A stretch of DNA of 64,000 bases, from assembly GCF_001417775.1 (NCBI RefSeq), contig NZ_BBZJ01000016.1, forward strand, positions 1 to 64,000, given 5' to 3'. The notes beneath the pieces were generated by a model. That model was not told where the DNA came from, made no database searches, and worked only from the letters and a program-made list of their open reading frames with translations. The DNA is from Streptomyces sp. TP-A0356. GTDB taxonomy: Bacteria; Actinomycetota; Actinomycetes; Streptomycetales; Streptomycetaceae. Positions 26,450 to 36,189 of this stretch are shown in pieces. Positions within the stretch are counted from its first letter, which is position 1, and the number at the start of each line of letters is the position of its first letter. The position numbers and the translations under genes were made by a program.

Positions 26450-27741
26450 GCCTCGTCCTCCACGGGGGTGATCTCGTCGGTCCGGAAGTAGAGGAAGCTC
26501 CCCTGCGTACGGCGGATGTCGGCGCCCGGGTCGTCCTCCACCGTCACCGCCAGGTGCACCGAACCGTCCACGTCGTGCAGCACGGCCTCGACCTTCGCGG
26601 TGCGGCCGCGCAGGAACTGGTCCTGGGCGTCGGTGCGCCGCAGGCCCGGGTCCAGCCGGACCCGGCTCCCGGCGCACACCGGCCGGCCGGCCACCACGAC
26701 CCGGTCGTGCGCCGGGTCGAACCCCGCCTCGGTCGCCGTGTCCCACGGGGTGTCCGGACGCATCACCCCGTACTCGTCGGGGAATCCCGCGGCGGGAGCC
26801 GTGTGCATCGCGTCCACCGGGCCGCCCGGCGCCAGGATCCCGTCGGTCCCGCTCGCGCCGCGCGGCGTGCCGGGGCTGTCGGGGGATACGGCCGGATGGT
26901 CCTCCAGGGTGATCGGTGAGGACAGCACCACATCGGCACGGCCGGGTTCACCGGCGAGGACGGGCCAGGTGTGAAGGTTGCGGCAGGAGGCGGTCGCGCT
27001 CCTGGCCCACTCGGGGGGATCCGTCATCGACAGGAACGACCCGGCGCTCAGTCCCATCAGAAGGTGGGTGGCCACCAGGCAGCGAGGGAGTGCCGCGTCC
27101 CGGTCGGCGGCCCGGCCGTCCACGGGCGTCCAGGTACTGGTGTTCTCGACGACCGCGGTCAGGCGCGTCACCCGGCAGGGTCCGTCGAGTTCGTGTGCCG
27201 ACAGCCGCAGTACGCCGCTGATCTCCTCGTGCCGGCTGATCGTACGGCCGACGGGGCGCCCGTCGTCGTCGAGGACGGGCTCGCTCTCCTCGGCCGCGGG
27301 CCTGCCGAACGGGAGCGTGACGCCCTCGCCGTGAATGAGCTCGTCCACGGTCACGACCGCCTCGACGCGCTCCTCGGTTCCCTCGTCCCCGGGGACCAGG
27401 TTCCGGTCCCCCAGCCGGAGTTCGGGCACGGTCTCGAACGCGCCGTCCGGGCAGGCCCGCTGGACCGTGCGCCGTCTGGCGCGCAGGAAGCGCAGTTCGA
27501 CCGCCAGGGTGGCACCGGCCCTGGGCTCCATCAGGCATTCGGTGTGCTGGAAGTCGTGCTCTTCACGGTCGGCGCCCCAGGCGGGCGGTACAAGCACTCC
27601 GACCTGCGAGCGCAGCCGGTTCCCGGCGGCACCGCCGCGGTTCGGGCGCAGCAGATAACCCTCGAAGAGGACGGCGTCGGCCACCTGGCGGGCCAGGGCG
27701 AAGCGCGCCTCGGTTTCCGGGGCGAACGCGGTCACGCTCAC
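26446..27741 (-). CDS. Hydrogenase-operon protein of unknown function, family member A
   Basis: 431 aa from a GTG with GGAAGG upstream. It is not a known Hyp protein. Residues 15-320 align with the first gene of the structural hydrogenase operon (38425): shared blocks are ADAVL(F/Y)EGYLL, TECL, the FLS-x-x-DPPxxA segment, CRNLHTxPVLAG and LSSPIxLxDHPxVxPxSPG. The two differ at the C-terminus. Here residues about 345-431 form a beta-rich, SH3/KOW-like segment (VVVAGRPVCAGSRVRLDPG, AKVEAVLHDVDGSVHLAVTV). No signal peptide or membrane helix. Placement between hypX and the endopeptidase suggests a role in large-subunit maturation or assembly (inference). Confidence 0.75.
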   Translation of the reverse strand: MSVTAFAPETEARFALARQVADAVLFEGYLLRPNRGGAAGNRLRSQVGVLVPPAWGADREEHDFQHTECLMEPRAGATLAVELRFLRARRRTVQRACPDGAFETVPELRLGDRNLVPGDEGTEERVEAVVTVDELIHGEGVTLPFGRPAAEESEPVLDDDGRPVGRTISRHEEISGVLRLSAHELDGPCRVTRLTAVVENTSTWTPVDGRAADRDAALPRCLVATHLLMGLSAGSFLSMTDPPEWARSATASCRNLHTWPVLAGEPGRADVVLSSPITLEDHPAVSPDSPGTPRGASGTDGILAPGGPVDAMHTAPAAGFPDEYGVMRPDTPWDTATEAGFDPAHDRVVVAGRPVCAGSRVRLDPGLRRTDAQDQFLRGRTAKVEAVLHDVDGSVHLAVTVEDDPGADIRRTQGSFLYFRTDEITPVEDEA

Positions 27742-27836
27742 GGAGCGGTCCTTCCGGTGGTGCTGGTGAGGGCGGCTCCCACCGCCTTCGCGGGCTGCAG
27801 CCCGGGACGGCCCCGGGGCTGCCGGATCTCTCGTTG

Positions 27837-29597
27837 TCAGTCGTCCGACCGCGTGGAGACGCCCCCGTGGGCCGTGTCGTGGGCCGGGGGTCCAGGACGG
27901 ACCGGCTCCGCCGTTGCCCGGGCGCCCGTGGCGAGGGCCAGATGCGGGGGCGTGTGCGACGGCTTCTGCTTGCGCACGAACGCGCGCCTCAGTGCGTGGT
28001 ACGGGGCCGCCGGGTCGTGGAAGGTCCGGTACATCCTGGCCAGCTCCCGTTCCCGGAAGGCGGACAGCGGCTCGTCGGCCTCCTGTTGGTCCAGGACGGC
28101 CTTCTTCGCCGCGATCCGGGACCGGGTCCCGGGCAGCGACGCCAGCCGGGCCGCCAGCCGGCCGACCTCCACGGCGAAGTCCTGCGGCCCGCATTCGACC
28201 ACCCGGTCGACGAGCCCGAGGCCCCGCGCGCTCACGGCGCTCATCGGCAGGGCCTCGCGCATCAGCCGGTCGGCCGCCGCGGCACCGACCCTGCGGGGCA
28301 GCGAGTACGTCCAGTACTCGGAGCCGTACAGACCCATCAGACGGTAGTGCGGATTCAGTACGCAGCCGGCGCGGCACCACACCTCGTCGGCCGCCAGCGC
28401 GAGCATCACGCCGCCGGCGGCGGCGTTGCCCCCCAACGCGGCGACCACCAGCCGGTCCGTGGTCGTCAGGACCGCCTCGACCAGGTCGTCGATGGCGTTG
28501 ATGTTGGCCCAGGACTCCGCGGCGGGGTCCTCGGCGGCCTCGATGACGTTGAGGTGGATTCCGTTGGAGAAGAAGTCCCGCCGGCCGCCCAGCACCAGGA
28601 CGGAGGTGGGCCGTGCGCAGGCCTCGCGGTAGGCGTCGAGCAGGCGTCGGCACTGTGCGGTGCTCATCGCGCCGCCCGGGAAGGAGAACGAGAGGAAGCC
28701 GACGTTCCCCTCCTCGCGGTAGCGGATGTCGGTCCAGGTCCGCCACCCCGCCTCGGGAGGCGCTGGGAGTTCCGGCAGCGGAGGCAGCCGGTCCCCGAGG
28801 GCCCTTGCCGAGGGGAGTCGGTACGTGGGCGGCCCGCCCGGACGGCGCCGCCGTCGCAGCTCGGGCAGCCATACGGCGCCGTCCCTGGTCGCCCGGCAGA
28901 TCGCCCCGGCCCGGGTGGCGAGCAGTTGCCCGGGGGCGCCGCGCAGGACGTCCTCGGGGTGGCCGCCGTGCAGGTACCACTCGTCGCCGAACAGGACGTC
29001 CAGCACGCCGGGCTGCGAGTCCGCCGCCCGCAGCTTGCGGACGACGGTTTGCGTGGAGTCGGCGTCCCAGTCGATCCGCCGGACGCTCTGGTCGAGGTAC
29101 GGACGGGTCCGCGCCGCCTCCTGCGCGAGCGGGGTGTAGGTGCCGGAGGCGAAGCGCTCCACGGCGAGCAGGACGGCCCCGAGTGCCGCGTCGGCGATCT
29201 CGTTGCGGTACAGGTCGCTCTTGGCCACCGGTGGCAGCGGGCACGCGACGGAAGCCCACACGTCACCGGCGTCCATCTCCTCCTGCGCCTGAAGGACCGT
29301 CACCCCCCACCGCTCGCCGCCCTCCTGGATCGCCCAGTCGAGGGAGGACGGGCCCCGGTCCCCCACGGGGCCCGGGTGGACGATGAAGCAGGGGTACGCG
29401 CTCCACACCTCCTGGGGGATGGCCGTCTTCAGCATCGGTGCGAGAACGAGGTGCGGCCCGTGCCGTCGTACGGCGTCCGTCAACGAGCCGTCCGAAAGTG
29501 CGAGTTCGACCGCCACGGTGTGGCCGCGGTCGCGCAGTTCGGCATGGACGCGCTGGGTGAGACTGTTGAACGCGCTGGCCACGAGCAGGATGTACAC
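27837..29597 (-). CDS. hypX: HypX/HoxX: formyl-THF-dependent CO-ligand synthesis protein
   Basis: 586 aa. HypX makes the active-site CO from N10-formyl-tetrahydrofolate via formyl-CoA, needed for [NiFe] hydrogenases under aerobic conditions. N-terminal formyltransferase part (about 1-270): VYILLVASAFNSLTQRVHAEL, CFIVHPGPVGDRGPSSLDWA, GDVWASVACPLP. C-terminal enoyl-CoA hydratase-like part (about 300-540): VLVLGGRRDFFSNGIHLNVI, ALGGNAAAGGVMLALAADEVW, MGLYGSEYWTYSLPRRVG. The GTG at 29597 gives the family N-terminus with GGGAGT upstream; longer starts add only Arg/Pro residues. First gene of the hyp operon. Confidence 0.93.
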   Translation of the reverse strand: MYILLVASAFNSLTQRVHAELRDRGHTVAVELALSDGSLTDAVRRHGPHLVLAPMLKTAIPQEVWSAYPCFIVHPGPVGDRGPSSLDWAIQEGGERWGVTVLQAQEEMDAGDVWASVACPLPPVAKSDLYRNEIADAALGAVLLAVERFASGTYTPLAQEAARTRPYLDQSVRRIDWDADSTQTVVRKLRAADSQPGVLDVLFGDEWYLHGGHPEDVLRGAPGQLLATRAGAICRATRDGAVWLPELRRRRRPGGPPTYRLPSARALGDRLPPLPELPAPPEAGWRTWTDIRYREEGNVGFLSFSFPGGAMSTAQCRRLLDAYREACARPTSVLVLGGRRDFFSNGIHLNVIEAAEDPAAESWANINAIDDLVEAVLTTTDRLVVAALGGNAAAGGVMLALAADEVWCRAGCVLNPHYRLMGLYGSEYWTYSLPRRVGAAAADRLMREALPMSAVSARGLGLVDRVVECGPQDFAVEVGRLAARLASLPGTRSRIAAKKAVLDQQEADEPLSAFRERELARMYRTFHDPAAPYHALRRAFVRKQKPSHTPPHLALATGARATAEPVRPGPPAHDTAHGGVSTRSDD

Positions 29598-30053
29598 GGC
29601 GGACTCCCGGCGGACTCCCGGCGGACGAGGTGCGGGCACAGTAGCCCGGCCGACTGCGATTGTCGGCCCTCCGGGCGCCTTCGGCCCCGCAGACAGGCTC
29701 CCGGGTCACCCGAAAGCGAGCGCGGCGCCGCCACTCGGCGGCGGGGTGTCGCCAGGGGGCACGTCGACTGGACGACGGTGGCGCGGTCGGCCCCGGCGCA
29801 CGGCTCCGAAGGCGCGGGCCCGGGCCCGCCCCGAGCCCGGGCGGGACGGGGACCGGCATCCCCTGGTCGTGCGGGTGGCGCCAGGCCGCGTGACGTCGGC
29901 GGGCCCGGGACGGTCACCGCCCGCCCCTCCGTACGGCGGCGCCACCCGGCTCGGCGCTCGCCGGATACCGGCAGGTCCCTGGGGCGAGACAGCGCATCCT
30001 CACTCTGTGTGGCCACCCTCGCCTCCCGGGGCCCGGCAGTGTAGACATGGCAC
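29598..30053. other. Divergent promoter region hypX / SpoIIE phosphatase
   Basis: 456 bp with no supported gene. Contains a short duplication of CCGCCGGGAGT over the hypX ribosome site (29600-29630), a half-palindrome TGTCGGCCC at 29661-29669 identical to the right half of the 13006 site, and a TAGACA hexamer at 30042-30047 six bases before the next ATG. The hyp operon promoter should lie here. Confidence 0.5.
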
Positions 30054-32858
30054 ATGGTCCGGCTCCCGCGTCGAACCGGTACCCGGTCGACCCGTCGCCC
30101 CAGCGGTGTGCGCGCCCCCCGCACGCACGACCGCCCTCGCCGAGCGCCCGAGCACGGCGCAGGGCCGACGCGGCAGCCGCCGTATGCCGCGTACCAGGGC
30201 GAAGCGGGCCCGCCGCGGCCGGGGCCGTTCGCGGGCCTGCGGTGGGCGTTGAGCGGCCGCAGCGTCGCCGGGCAAGTCTTCGTCCTGCAGGTGGTGATCG
30301 TGCTGCTGCTGGTCGTGACCGCGGTGGCCGCGCTGCTCCTGCAGGCACGTCGTGACACCACGCAGGAGGCCCGCAACCGCTCCCTCGCCGTCGCCGAGAC
30401 GTTCGCCAACGCGCCCGGCACCCGGGCGGCCCTGACCGGCCCCGACCCCACGGCCGTCCTGCAACCGAGGGCCGAGGCCGCACGCGTGGCGACCAAGGTC
30501 GACTTCATCGTCGTCATGAACACCCAGGGGATCCGCTACACGCACCCCAAGCCGGACCGCATCGGCAAGAAGTTCGTCGGGAACATCGCGCCCGCGGTGG
30601 CCGGCGGCACGGTGGTCGAGGAGATCGACGGGACCATCGGCCGGCTGGTGCAGGCCGTCGTGCCGGTCAAGACGCCCGGTGGCAAGGTCGTGGGCCTGGT
30701 GTCGGCCGGTATCACGACGGCCCACGTGGGTGGTGCCGCCGACCGGCAGCTGCCGCTCGTGCTGGCTGCCGCGGCGGTGGGACTGGGCCTGGCCACGGCG
30801 GGGACTGCACTCGTCAGCAGGCGGTTGCTCCGTCAGACCCGCGGCCTGGGGCCCCGGGAGATGACCCGGATGTACGAGCACCACGACGCGGTGCTGCACT
30901 CCGTCCGGGAGGGAGTGATCATCGTCAGCGACGACGGTGATCTGCTGCTCGCCAACGACGAGGCGCACCGTCTGCTCGACCTGCCCCCGGACGCCGAGCA
31001 CCGGCGTGTGACCGACCTCGGCCTTCCGCCCGCCACCGCCGCGCTCCTGGTCTCCGGGCGGGTGGCCACGGACGAGGTACACCTGGTCGGAGACCGGCTG
31101 TTGGCCGTCAACCAGCGGCCCACGGACCTGGAGGGCGGCCCGGCCGGCAGCGTCGCCACGCTGCGCGACTCCACGGAGCTGCGGGCCCTGTCCGGCAAGG
31201 CCGAGCTGGCCCGGGAGCGCCTCACTCTGCTGTACGACGCCGGGGTGGGCGTCGGCACGAGCCTGGACGTGATCCGTACCGCCGAGGAGCTGGCGGAGCT
31301 GGCCGTCCCCCGGTTCGCGGACTTCGTCACGGTGGACCTGTTTGACGCGGTCCTGCACGGCGAGGAGCCGGAAGCGGGGACCGATCTGCGCCGCACCGCC
31401 TTCAGCGGGATCCGCACGGATCCTCCCCTCTACCCGGTCGGCGAGCGGATCCACTTCGTCGAGTCCACCCCGCAGGCGCACGCTCTCAGCGGCGGCCGGG
31501 CCATCATCGAGCCCCGCCTCGGGATCGCCCCGGGCTGGCTCGCGCAGGACATCGAGCGCACCGCGCAGGTCGTGGACTACGGCATCCACTCACTGATCAC
31601 CGTGCCCGTGCGGGCGGGGAGCCGGGTGCTGGGCCTGGTCAACTTCTGGCGTTCCGAGAAGCCCGAGCCCTTCGACACGGAGGAGCTGGCGCTCGCCGAG
31701 GAACTGGTCGCCCGCGCCGCGGTCTCGATGGACAACGCGCGCCGGTACACGCGCGAGCACAGCATGGCGGTGACGCTGCAGCGGAGTCTGTTGCCGCGGA
31801 AGCTGCCCGAACAGGACGCGCTGGACATCGCCTACCGCTACCTTCCGGCGCAGGCGGGAGTGGGTGGCGACTGGTTCGACGTCCTGCCGCTGCCCGGCGC
31901 CCGTGTCGCGTTGGTCGTGGGCGACGTCGTGGGCCATGGGCTGCACGCCGCGGCCACGATGGGACGGCTGCGCACAGCGGTCCACAACTTCTCGTCCCTC
32001 GACCTCCCACCCGACGAACTCCTCGCCCTGCTGGACGAGTTGGTCGCCCGCATCGACCAGGACGAGGCAGCCGGCGAGGGCAACGCCCCCATCACGGGCG
32101 CGACCTGTCTCTACGCGATCTACGACCCGATGTCCCGGCGCTGCGCCATCGCCCGCGCCGGCCACCCGCCGCCGGCCCTGATCCGGCCCGACGGCAGTGT
32201 GGAGTTCCCCGATGTACCGGCCGGGCCCCCGCTCGGCGTGGGCGGCCTTCCGTTCGAGACGGCCGACATGGAGCTCAAGGAGGGCAGTCGGCTGGTCCTC
32301 TACACGGACGGGCTCGTCGAGGACCGCGAACAGGACATCGACGCCGGCTACGAACTGCTGCGCACGGCCCTGGCAGAGGCCGGACCGTCACCCGAGGACA
32401 CCTGCCGAGCCGTCCTCGACGCGCGGCTGCCGCAGCGGCCCAGCGACGACATCGCCCTGATCGTGGCACGCACCCGCGCCCTCGCGGCCGACCATGTCGC
32501 CGAATGGGAGGTGCCGATGGATCCGGCCGCCGTCGGCGAGGTCCGTGCGGCGGTGACGCGGCAGCTGGCGGAATGGGGTCTGGAGGAGCTGACGTTCACC
32601 ACGGAGCTGGTGCTCAGCGAGCTGGTCACCAACGCCATCCGTTACGGCAGTGAGCCCCTTCGCGTCCGCGTGCTGCGCGACCGCACCCTGATCTGCGAGG
32701 TCTTCGACGGCAGCAGCACCTCGCCCCATCTGCGCTACGCGAGCATGACGGACGAGGGCGGACGCGGTCTGTTCCTCGTCGCCCAGCTCGCCGAGCGCTG
32801 GGGCACCCGCTACACCGCGACGGGCAAGATCATCTGGGCAGAACAGCCGCTGCCCTGA
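30054..32858 (+). CDS. Membrane-anchored SpoIIE-type phosphatase with sensor, PAS, GAF and HATPase domains
   Basis: 934 aa. After a 70-residue Arg/Pro-rich cytoplasmic tail comes TM1 (about 78-99, VFVLQVVIVLLLVVTAVAALLL) and a DcuS/CitA-like extracellular Cache sensor (about 105-222, KVDFIVVMNTQGIRYTHPKPD, GTIGRLVQAVVPVKTPGG). TM2 follows (about 228-246), then PAS (about 265-370), GAF (about 390-560), PP2C/SpoIIE (about 575-800, GVGGDWFDVLPLPG, LVVGDVVGHGLHAAATMGRLR, LVLYTDGLVEDR) and an RsbW-like HATPase (about 810-930, LVLSELVTNAIRYG). It would sense an outside ligand and dephosphorylate an anti-anti-sigma factor. The ATG lacks a ribosome site but sits seven bases after TAGACA, suggesting a leaderless mRNA. 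Confidence 0.9.
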   Translation: MVRLPRRTGTRSTRRPSGVRAPRTHDRPRRAPEHGAGPTRQPPYAAYQGEAGPPRPGPFAGLRWALSGRSVAGQVFVLQVVIVLLLVVTAVAALLLQARRDTTQEARNRSLAVAETFANAPGTRAALTGPDPTAVLQPRAEAARVATKVDFIVVMNTQGIRYTHPKPDRIGKKFVGNIAPAVAGGTVVEEIDGTIGRLVQAVVPVKTPGGKVVGLVSAGITTAHVGGAADRQLPLVLAAAAVGLGLATAGTALVSRRLLRQTRGLGPREMTRMYEHHDAVLHSVREGVIIVSDDGDLLLANDEAHRLLDLPPDAEHRRVTDLGLPPATAALLVSGRVATDEVHLVGDRLLAVNQRPTDLEGGPAGSVATLRDSTELRALSGKAELARERLTLLYDAGVGVGTSLDVIRTAEELAELAVPRFADFVTVDLFDAVLHGEEPEAGTDLRRTAFSGIRTDPPLYPVGERIHFVESTPQAHALSGGRAIIEPRLGIAPGWLAQDIERTAQVVDYGIHSLITVPVRAGSRVLGLVNFWRSEKPEPFDTEELALAEELVARAAVSMDNARRYTREHSMAVTLQRSLLPRKLPEQDALDIAYRYLPAQAGVGGDWFDVLPLPGARVALVVGDVVGHGLHAAATMGRLRTAVHNFSSLDLPPDELLALLDELVARIDQDEAAGEGNAPITGATCLYAIYDPMSRRCAIARAGHPPPALIRPDGSVEFPDVPAGPPLGVGGLPFETADMELKEGSRLVLYTDGLVEDREQDIDAGYELLRTALAEAGPSPEDTCRAVLDARLPQRPSDDIALIVARTRALAADHVAEWEVPMDPAAVGEVRAAVTRQLAEWGLEELTFTTELVLSELVTNAIRYGSEPLRVRVLRDRTLICEVFDGSSTSPHLRYASMTDEGGRGLFLVAQLAERWGTRYTATGKIIWAEQPLP

Positions 32859-32866
32859 GGCGGTCG

Positions 32867-32899
32867 GCACGGCCGCGTCGCGCGGACGGTCCGCCGTGC
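32867..32899 (+). terminator. Possible terminator after the SpoIIE phosphatase
   Basis: GCACGGC/GCCGTGC stem (32867-32873 with 32893-32899) enclosing a smaller GCGGAC/GTCCGC hairpin, starting 9 bp after the stop codon. Confidence 0.35.
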
Positions 32900-32945
32900 T
32901 TCCCCACGAACTTGTCGCTTGACGGGTACCCATCACCGAGCGGAT

Positions 32946-32968
32946 CTGATAGGAAACCTTCCTATCAG
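32946..32968. promoter_or_regulatory. Perfect 10+10 palindrome upstream of the chitosanase gene
   Basis: CTGATAGGAA-acc-TTCCTATCAG, arms perfectly complementary, 64 bp before the chitosanase GTG. The core AGGAA...TTCCT resembles the operators upstream of actinomycete csnA genes that are bound by the ROK repressor CsnR (family knowledge). A TTGACG hexamer lies just upstream at about 32919-32924, consistent with a promoter overlapped by the operator. No csnR gene is in the window. Confidence 0.75.
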
Positions 32969-33031
32969 TAGGTCGGTCGGACGGCTGTCCGCACGCCGAC
33001 TGGCCGCTCCCCCACCTCACTTGGAGTCCCC

Positions 33032-33880
33032 GTGGTGCAACCATCGCCCGGCGCGGCACACCCGGCCGGCACCTCACGCCGTACGCTCCTCGCCCTGATC
33101 GGTGCCTCCCTGGCGGCGGCGCCCCTGCTCAACGCCCCGCCCGTCTCGGCCGCCCCGGCATCCGCCAAGGCAGCCGGACTGGACGACCCGGCGAAGAAGG
33201 AGATCGCCATGGAACTGGTGTCGAGCGCGGAGAACTCCTCGCTCGACTGGAAGGCCCAGTACAAGTACATCGAGGACATCGGCGACGGCCGCGGCTACAC
33301 CGCCGGCATCATCGGGTTCTGTTCCGGCACCGGCGACATGCTCGACCTCGTCCAGCTCTACACCGACCGCAAGCCCGGCAACGTCCTCGCCAAGTACCTG
33401 CCGGCCCTGCGCCGGGTGAACGGCAGCGCCTCGCACGCCGGACTCGACCCCGACTTCCCCAAGGACTGGCGCAAGGCGGCGCAGGACACGGCGTTCCAGC
33501 AGGCGCAGAACGACGAGCGCGACCGGGTGTACTTCAACCCCGCCGTCCAGCAGGGCAAGGCGGACGGGCTGGGGGTCCTGGGACAGTTCGCGTACTACGA
33601 CGCCATCGTGATGCACGGCGACGGGAGCGACCCCACGAGCTTCCGCAACATCCGCAAGCGCGCCCTGCGGACGGCGAAACCGCCGGCGCAGGGCGGCGGC
33701 GAGGTGGCGTACCTCAACGCCTTCCTCGACGCGCGGGTGTGGGCCATGAAGCAGGAGGCGGCCCACAGCGACACCAGCCGGGTCGACACCGAACAGCGGG
33801 TCTTCCTGCGGAAGGGCAATCTGAACCTGGACCCGCCGCTGGACTGGAAGGTGTACGGGGACAGCTACCACATCGGCTGA
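33032..33880 (+). CDS. csnA: Secreted GH46 chitosanase
   Basis: 282 aa. It hydrolyses beta-1,4 bonds in chitosan outside the cell. A Tat-type signal (TSRRTLLALIGASLAAAPLL, with cleavage near VSAAPA) precedes the mature domain. The GH46 catalytic pair is visible: Glu in MELVSSAENSSLDW and Asp in EDIGDGRGYTAGIIGF. The rest of the fold follows (GTGDMLDLVQLYTDRKPGN, DGLGVLGQFAYYDAIVMHG, DTEQRVFLRKGNLNLDPPLDW). GTG start with GGAG six bases upstream. Expression is probably controlled by the palindrome at 32946. Confidence 0.95.
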   Translation: MVQPSPGAAHPAGTSRRTLLALIGASLAAAPLLNAPPVSAAPASAKAAGLDDPAKKEIAMELVSSAENSSLDWKAQYKYIEDIGDGRGYTAGIIGFCSGTGDMLDLVQLYTDRKPGNVLAKYLPALRRVNGSASHAGLDPDFPKDWRKAAQDTAFQQAQNDERDRVYFNPAVQQGKADGLGVLGQFAYYDAIVMHGDGSDPTSFRNIRKRALRTAKPPAQGGGEVAYLNAFLDARVWAMKQEAAHSDTSRVDTEQRVFLRKGNLNLDPPLDWKVYGDSYHIG

Positions 33881-33897
33881 CGGCCCGCCGCTACTCG

Positions 33898-35789
33898 CTA
33901 CTCCAGGAGCGATACGTCGAGCGGCCGGAAGCCGACCCGGGACCGTACCCCGTCCAGGGCCCAGGTGACCTCGACGCCGTCGCCGTCGACCACCACGTCG
34001 GCGACGGCGTCCACCAGGGGCGCGGGCTCGGGTTCGGCGGTGAGGGTGGCCAGGCACACATGCACCGAGGTGCCGCCCGCGCGTCCGCCGAGCCGGGGCA
34101 CCCGGGCCCAGCGGGTGTAGGCGGTGCCCTGGGGCGCACGGACCGGTTCGGGACCGTCGTCCCAGCCGTACAGCCCGTGCAGCGCCGACACGACGGGCTC
34201 GTCGGGGCCGGTGGCCCACCCCGTATGGGTGACGCGGGCCCCGTCCGGCGCTCCGACCACCCGGTGGACCCGCAGTTCGTAACGTCCCCGGACCACTGTG
34301 ACGCTCTCCACCCGCAGGCCCGGGCTCATCGGCGGCCCGGCGGCGAAGACGGGCCGGTGCCAGGACGCGGCCCATCCCCAGCCGTCCCCGTGCCCGGCTC
34401 CCAGGGGGTGGATACGGCGCCGTACGCTCGTCCGGCCGTCCACCTCGACCGAGAGGTGGTTGTCCGCGATGTTCCCCGGCGCGGTGGGTCCGGTGTGGGT
34501 GGAGTACGCCTGGCGCCCGTAGTGCGGATCGTCGCCGGCCGCAGCCTCGCCTTCGTGCGGCCGCACATGGTCGCTGCCGTGGTTGTGCAGCCGTACGATC
34601 CCGTCGGCGCGCGTCGTCTGCAGGAGCAGCCCCGGTGCGGGCAGGGCGAGGACGCGGTCGGGGCCCTCGACGGGCGCGGGCTCCTCCCGGGCCCTCCACA
34701 GCGGATGGCCGGCCGGCGCCAGCAGGGAGACGAACGCCTTCGACGCCCAGTACGGGGAGGACGGCCCGGAGTAGGTCTGCAGGGTGGGAGCGTGCGGGCC
34801 GTACCACCCGAGGCTGAGCAGCCCGTCGCCGCTCAGTGCGCCTCGGTCCAGGAAGTGGCGCAGGCTGCCGCTGGTCAGACGCCGGGAGGTGCCGGGCGTC
34901 AGCGGGGTGTGACCGGTGAGGGCACCCAGGCCGACGGCCGCCGAGGCGGCGAACCGGTATGCCAGCGACCGGCCGAAGTGCAGCGGTACGCCGTCCGCGC
35001 CGAACATCAGCGAGAAGCCGTCCAGGTGCGCGCGCAGGCGGGGCCCGTAGTGCCCGCACCACTGGTCGTCCCCGGCCAGGTGGGCGTCGAGCACCGGATA
35101 CAGGTGCAGGGCCCAGCCGTTGTAGTGGTCGAATGCGCGTCCGTCCCCGTCCGCGTACCAGCCGTCGCCGCGGTACCAGCCTTCCATCAGCTCGCGTGCG
35201 CGCCGTCGGGCCGCGGCCGTCTCCGCGTCGCCGCGGCCCACCGACTCCAGGAACCCGGCGACGGTGAAGGGGAAGAGGTACCAGTTGTTGGGTGCGGGAG
35301 TGTGGCGCAGCGCCCCGCGCAGCCACTCCTCCGCCCGGTCCTGGACGTCGCCGTCGAGGTGCTTCCACAGCCAGGCCGCGGTCAGCCGCAGCCCGAGCGC
35401 GACCGACGCCGACTCCACCATCGGCTGGCCCTGCACGTCGTGGTCCAGGATCAGCGGCCAGGACTCGGTGTCCGCGCGGCCCGGGGTGCGGGTACCGGCG
35501 GCCAGTCCGTGGGCGTACCGGTCGAGCCAGCCGTGCGGGTCGGCCCCGTCGGCGCCCGCCACCCGGAACGCGGCCGCGAGGAACGTCCGGCATAGCCCTC
35601 CAGGCCGTCGGAGCGCACCCCCGAGCGTGAGGGGCGGCCGGGCAGGTCGAGCAGGGCGCCACCGGGCGTGCTCCAGCGCCAGGCGGCCGCCAGCAGCCCG
35701 TCCGCCACGGCCTCCCAGTGGGCTCGGGTGTATCCCGTGTACGGGCTGGACTCGCGGTCCTCCGGCGGCAGCGGGAAGGGGATGCTCAT
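33898..35789 (-). pseudogene. DUF2264 protein gene with a single frameshift
   Basis: About 630 codons. The first part, from ATG 35789, reads SSPYTGYTRAHWEAVADGLL and SRSGVRSDGLEGYAG. The frame is then lost at about 35587-35591 and resumes one frame over with RTFLAAAFRVAGADG, continuing through GQPMVESASVALGLRLTAAW, NNWYLFPFTVAGFLESVG and DHYNGWALHLYPV to a stop at 33898. In intact DUF2264 proteins the junction reads DGLEGFARTFLLAAFR, so exactly one base is missing. This may be a real frameshift or a sequencing error. DUF2264 proteins are glycan-related (alpha/alpha-barrel) enzymes of uncertain specificity. Convergent with the chitosanase, stops 17 bp apart. Confidence 0.75.
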
Positions 35790-35799
35790 GCCTGGAACG

Positions 35800-36189
35800 C
35801 CAGCCTTTCGCACCGTACGGAATGCAGGAATCCGGCGCCCGGCGCGCGGCCTCGGCCAGGGCGAGGTCGGCCAGGCGGCGCCGCCCGTTGCCCTGGGAGC
35901 CGGCCAGGTGCGGGGTGATGAGCACGCCGGCTGCGCCACCGGGCGCCAGGACGACTGCGCGCGCGCCGTTCGCAACGACCCTTCCGCCTGGGGGCGTTCC
36001 GCGCCGGGCAGCTGCGGCGCGATGTGCAGGGCGATCCGCAGGCCGGCCTCTTCCAGCGTGGTACGGGCGCCGTGCAGCGTCTCTCACGGACACCTGGAGC
36101 CGGGCGGCGAGGTCCCGCACGCGCGCCGTGCCGCGCGCCTGCACCGCGGCCAGGATCCGCTGCCGCCTCAGATCGACCGGCTCACGCAC
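35800..36189 (-). pseudogene. Decayed DeoR/LacI-type transcriptional regulator
   Basis: From a GTG at 36189 with a good GGGAGGG site, the product reads VREPVDLRRQRILAAVQARG and TARVRDLAARLQVS, a DeoR-type winged-helix N-terminus. The frame is disrupted right after the recognition helix. Fragments in other frames (for example GVLITPHLAGS and RRRLADLALAEAARR) run up to the DUF2264 gene, where an effector-binding domain should be. The gene has lost most of its C-terminal domain. It probably once controlled the neighbouring DUF2264 gene. Confidence 0.5.

Noticed and set aside
26446..29259. A 937-aa minus-strand fusion upstream of the protein at 26446
   Set aside because: The upstream half is an out-of-frame shadow of hypX; the GTG at 27741 has a ribosome site and gives the family N-terminus.
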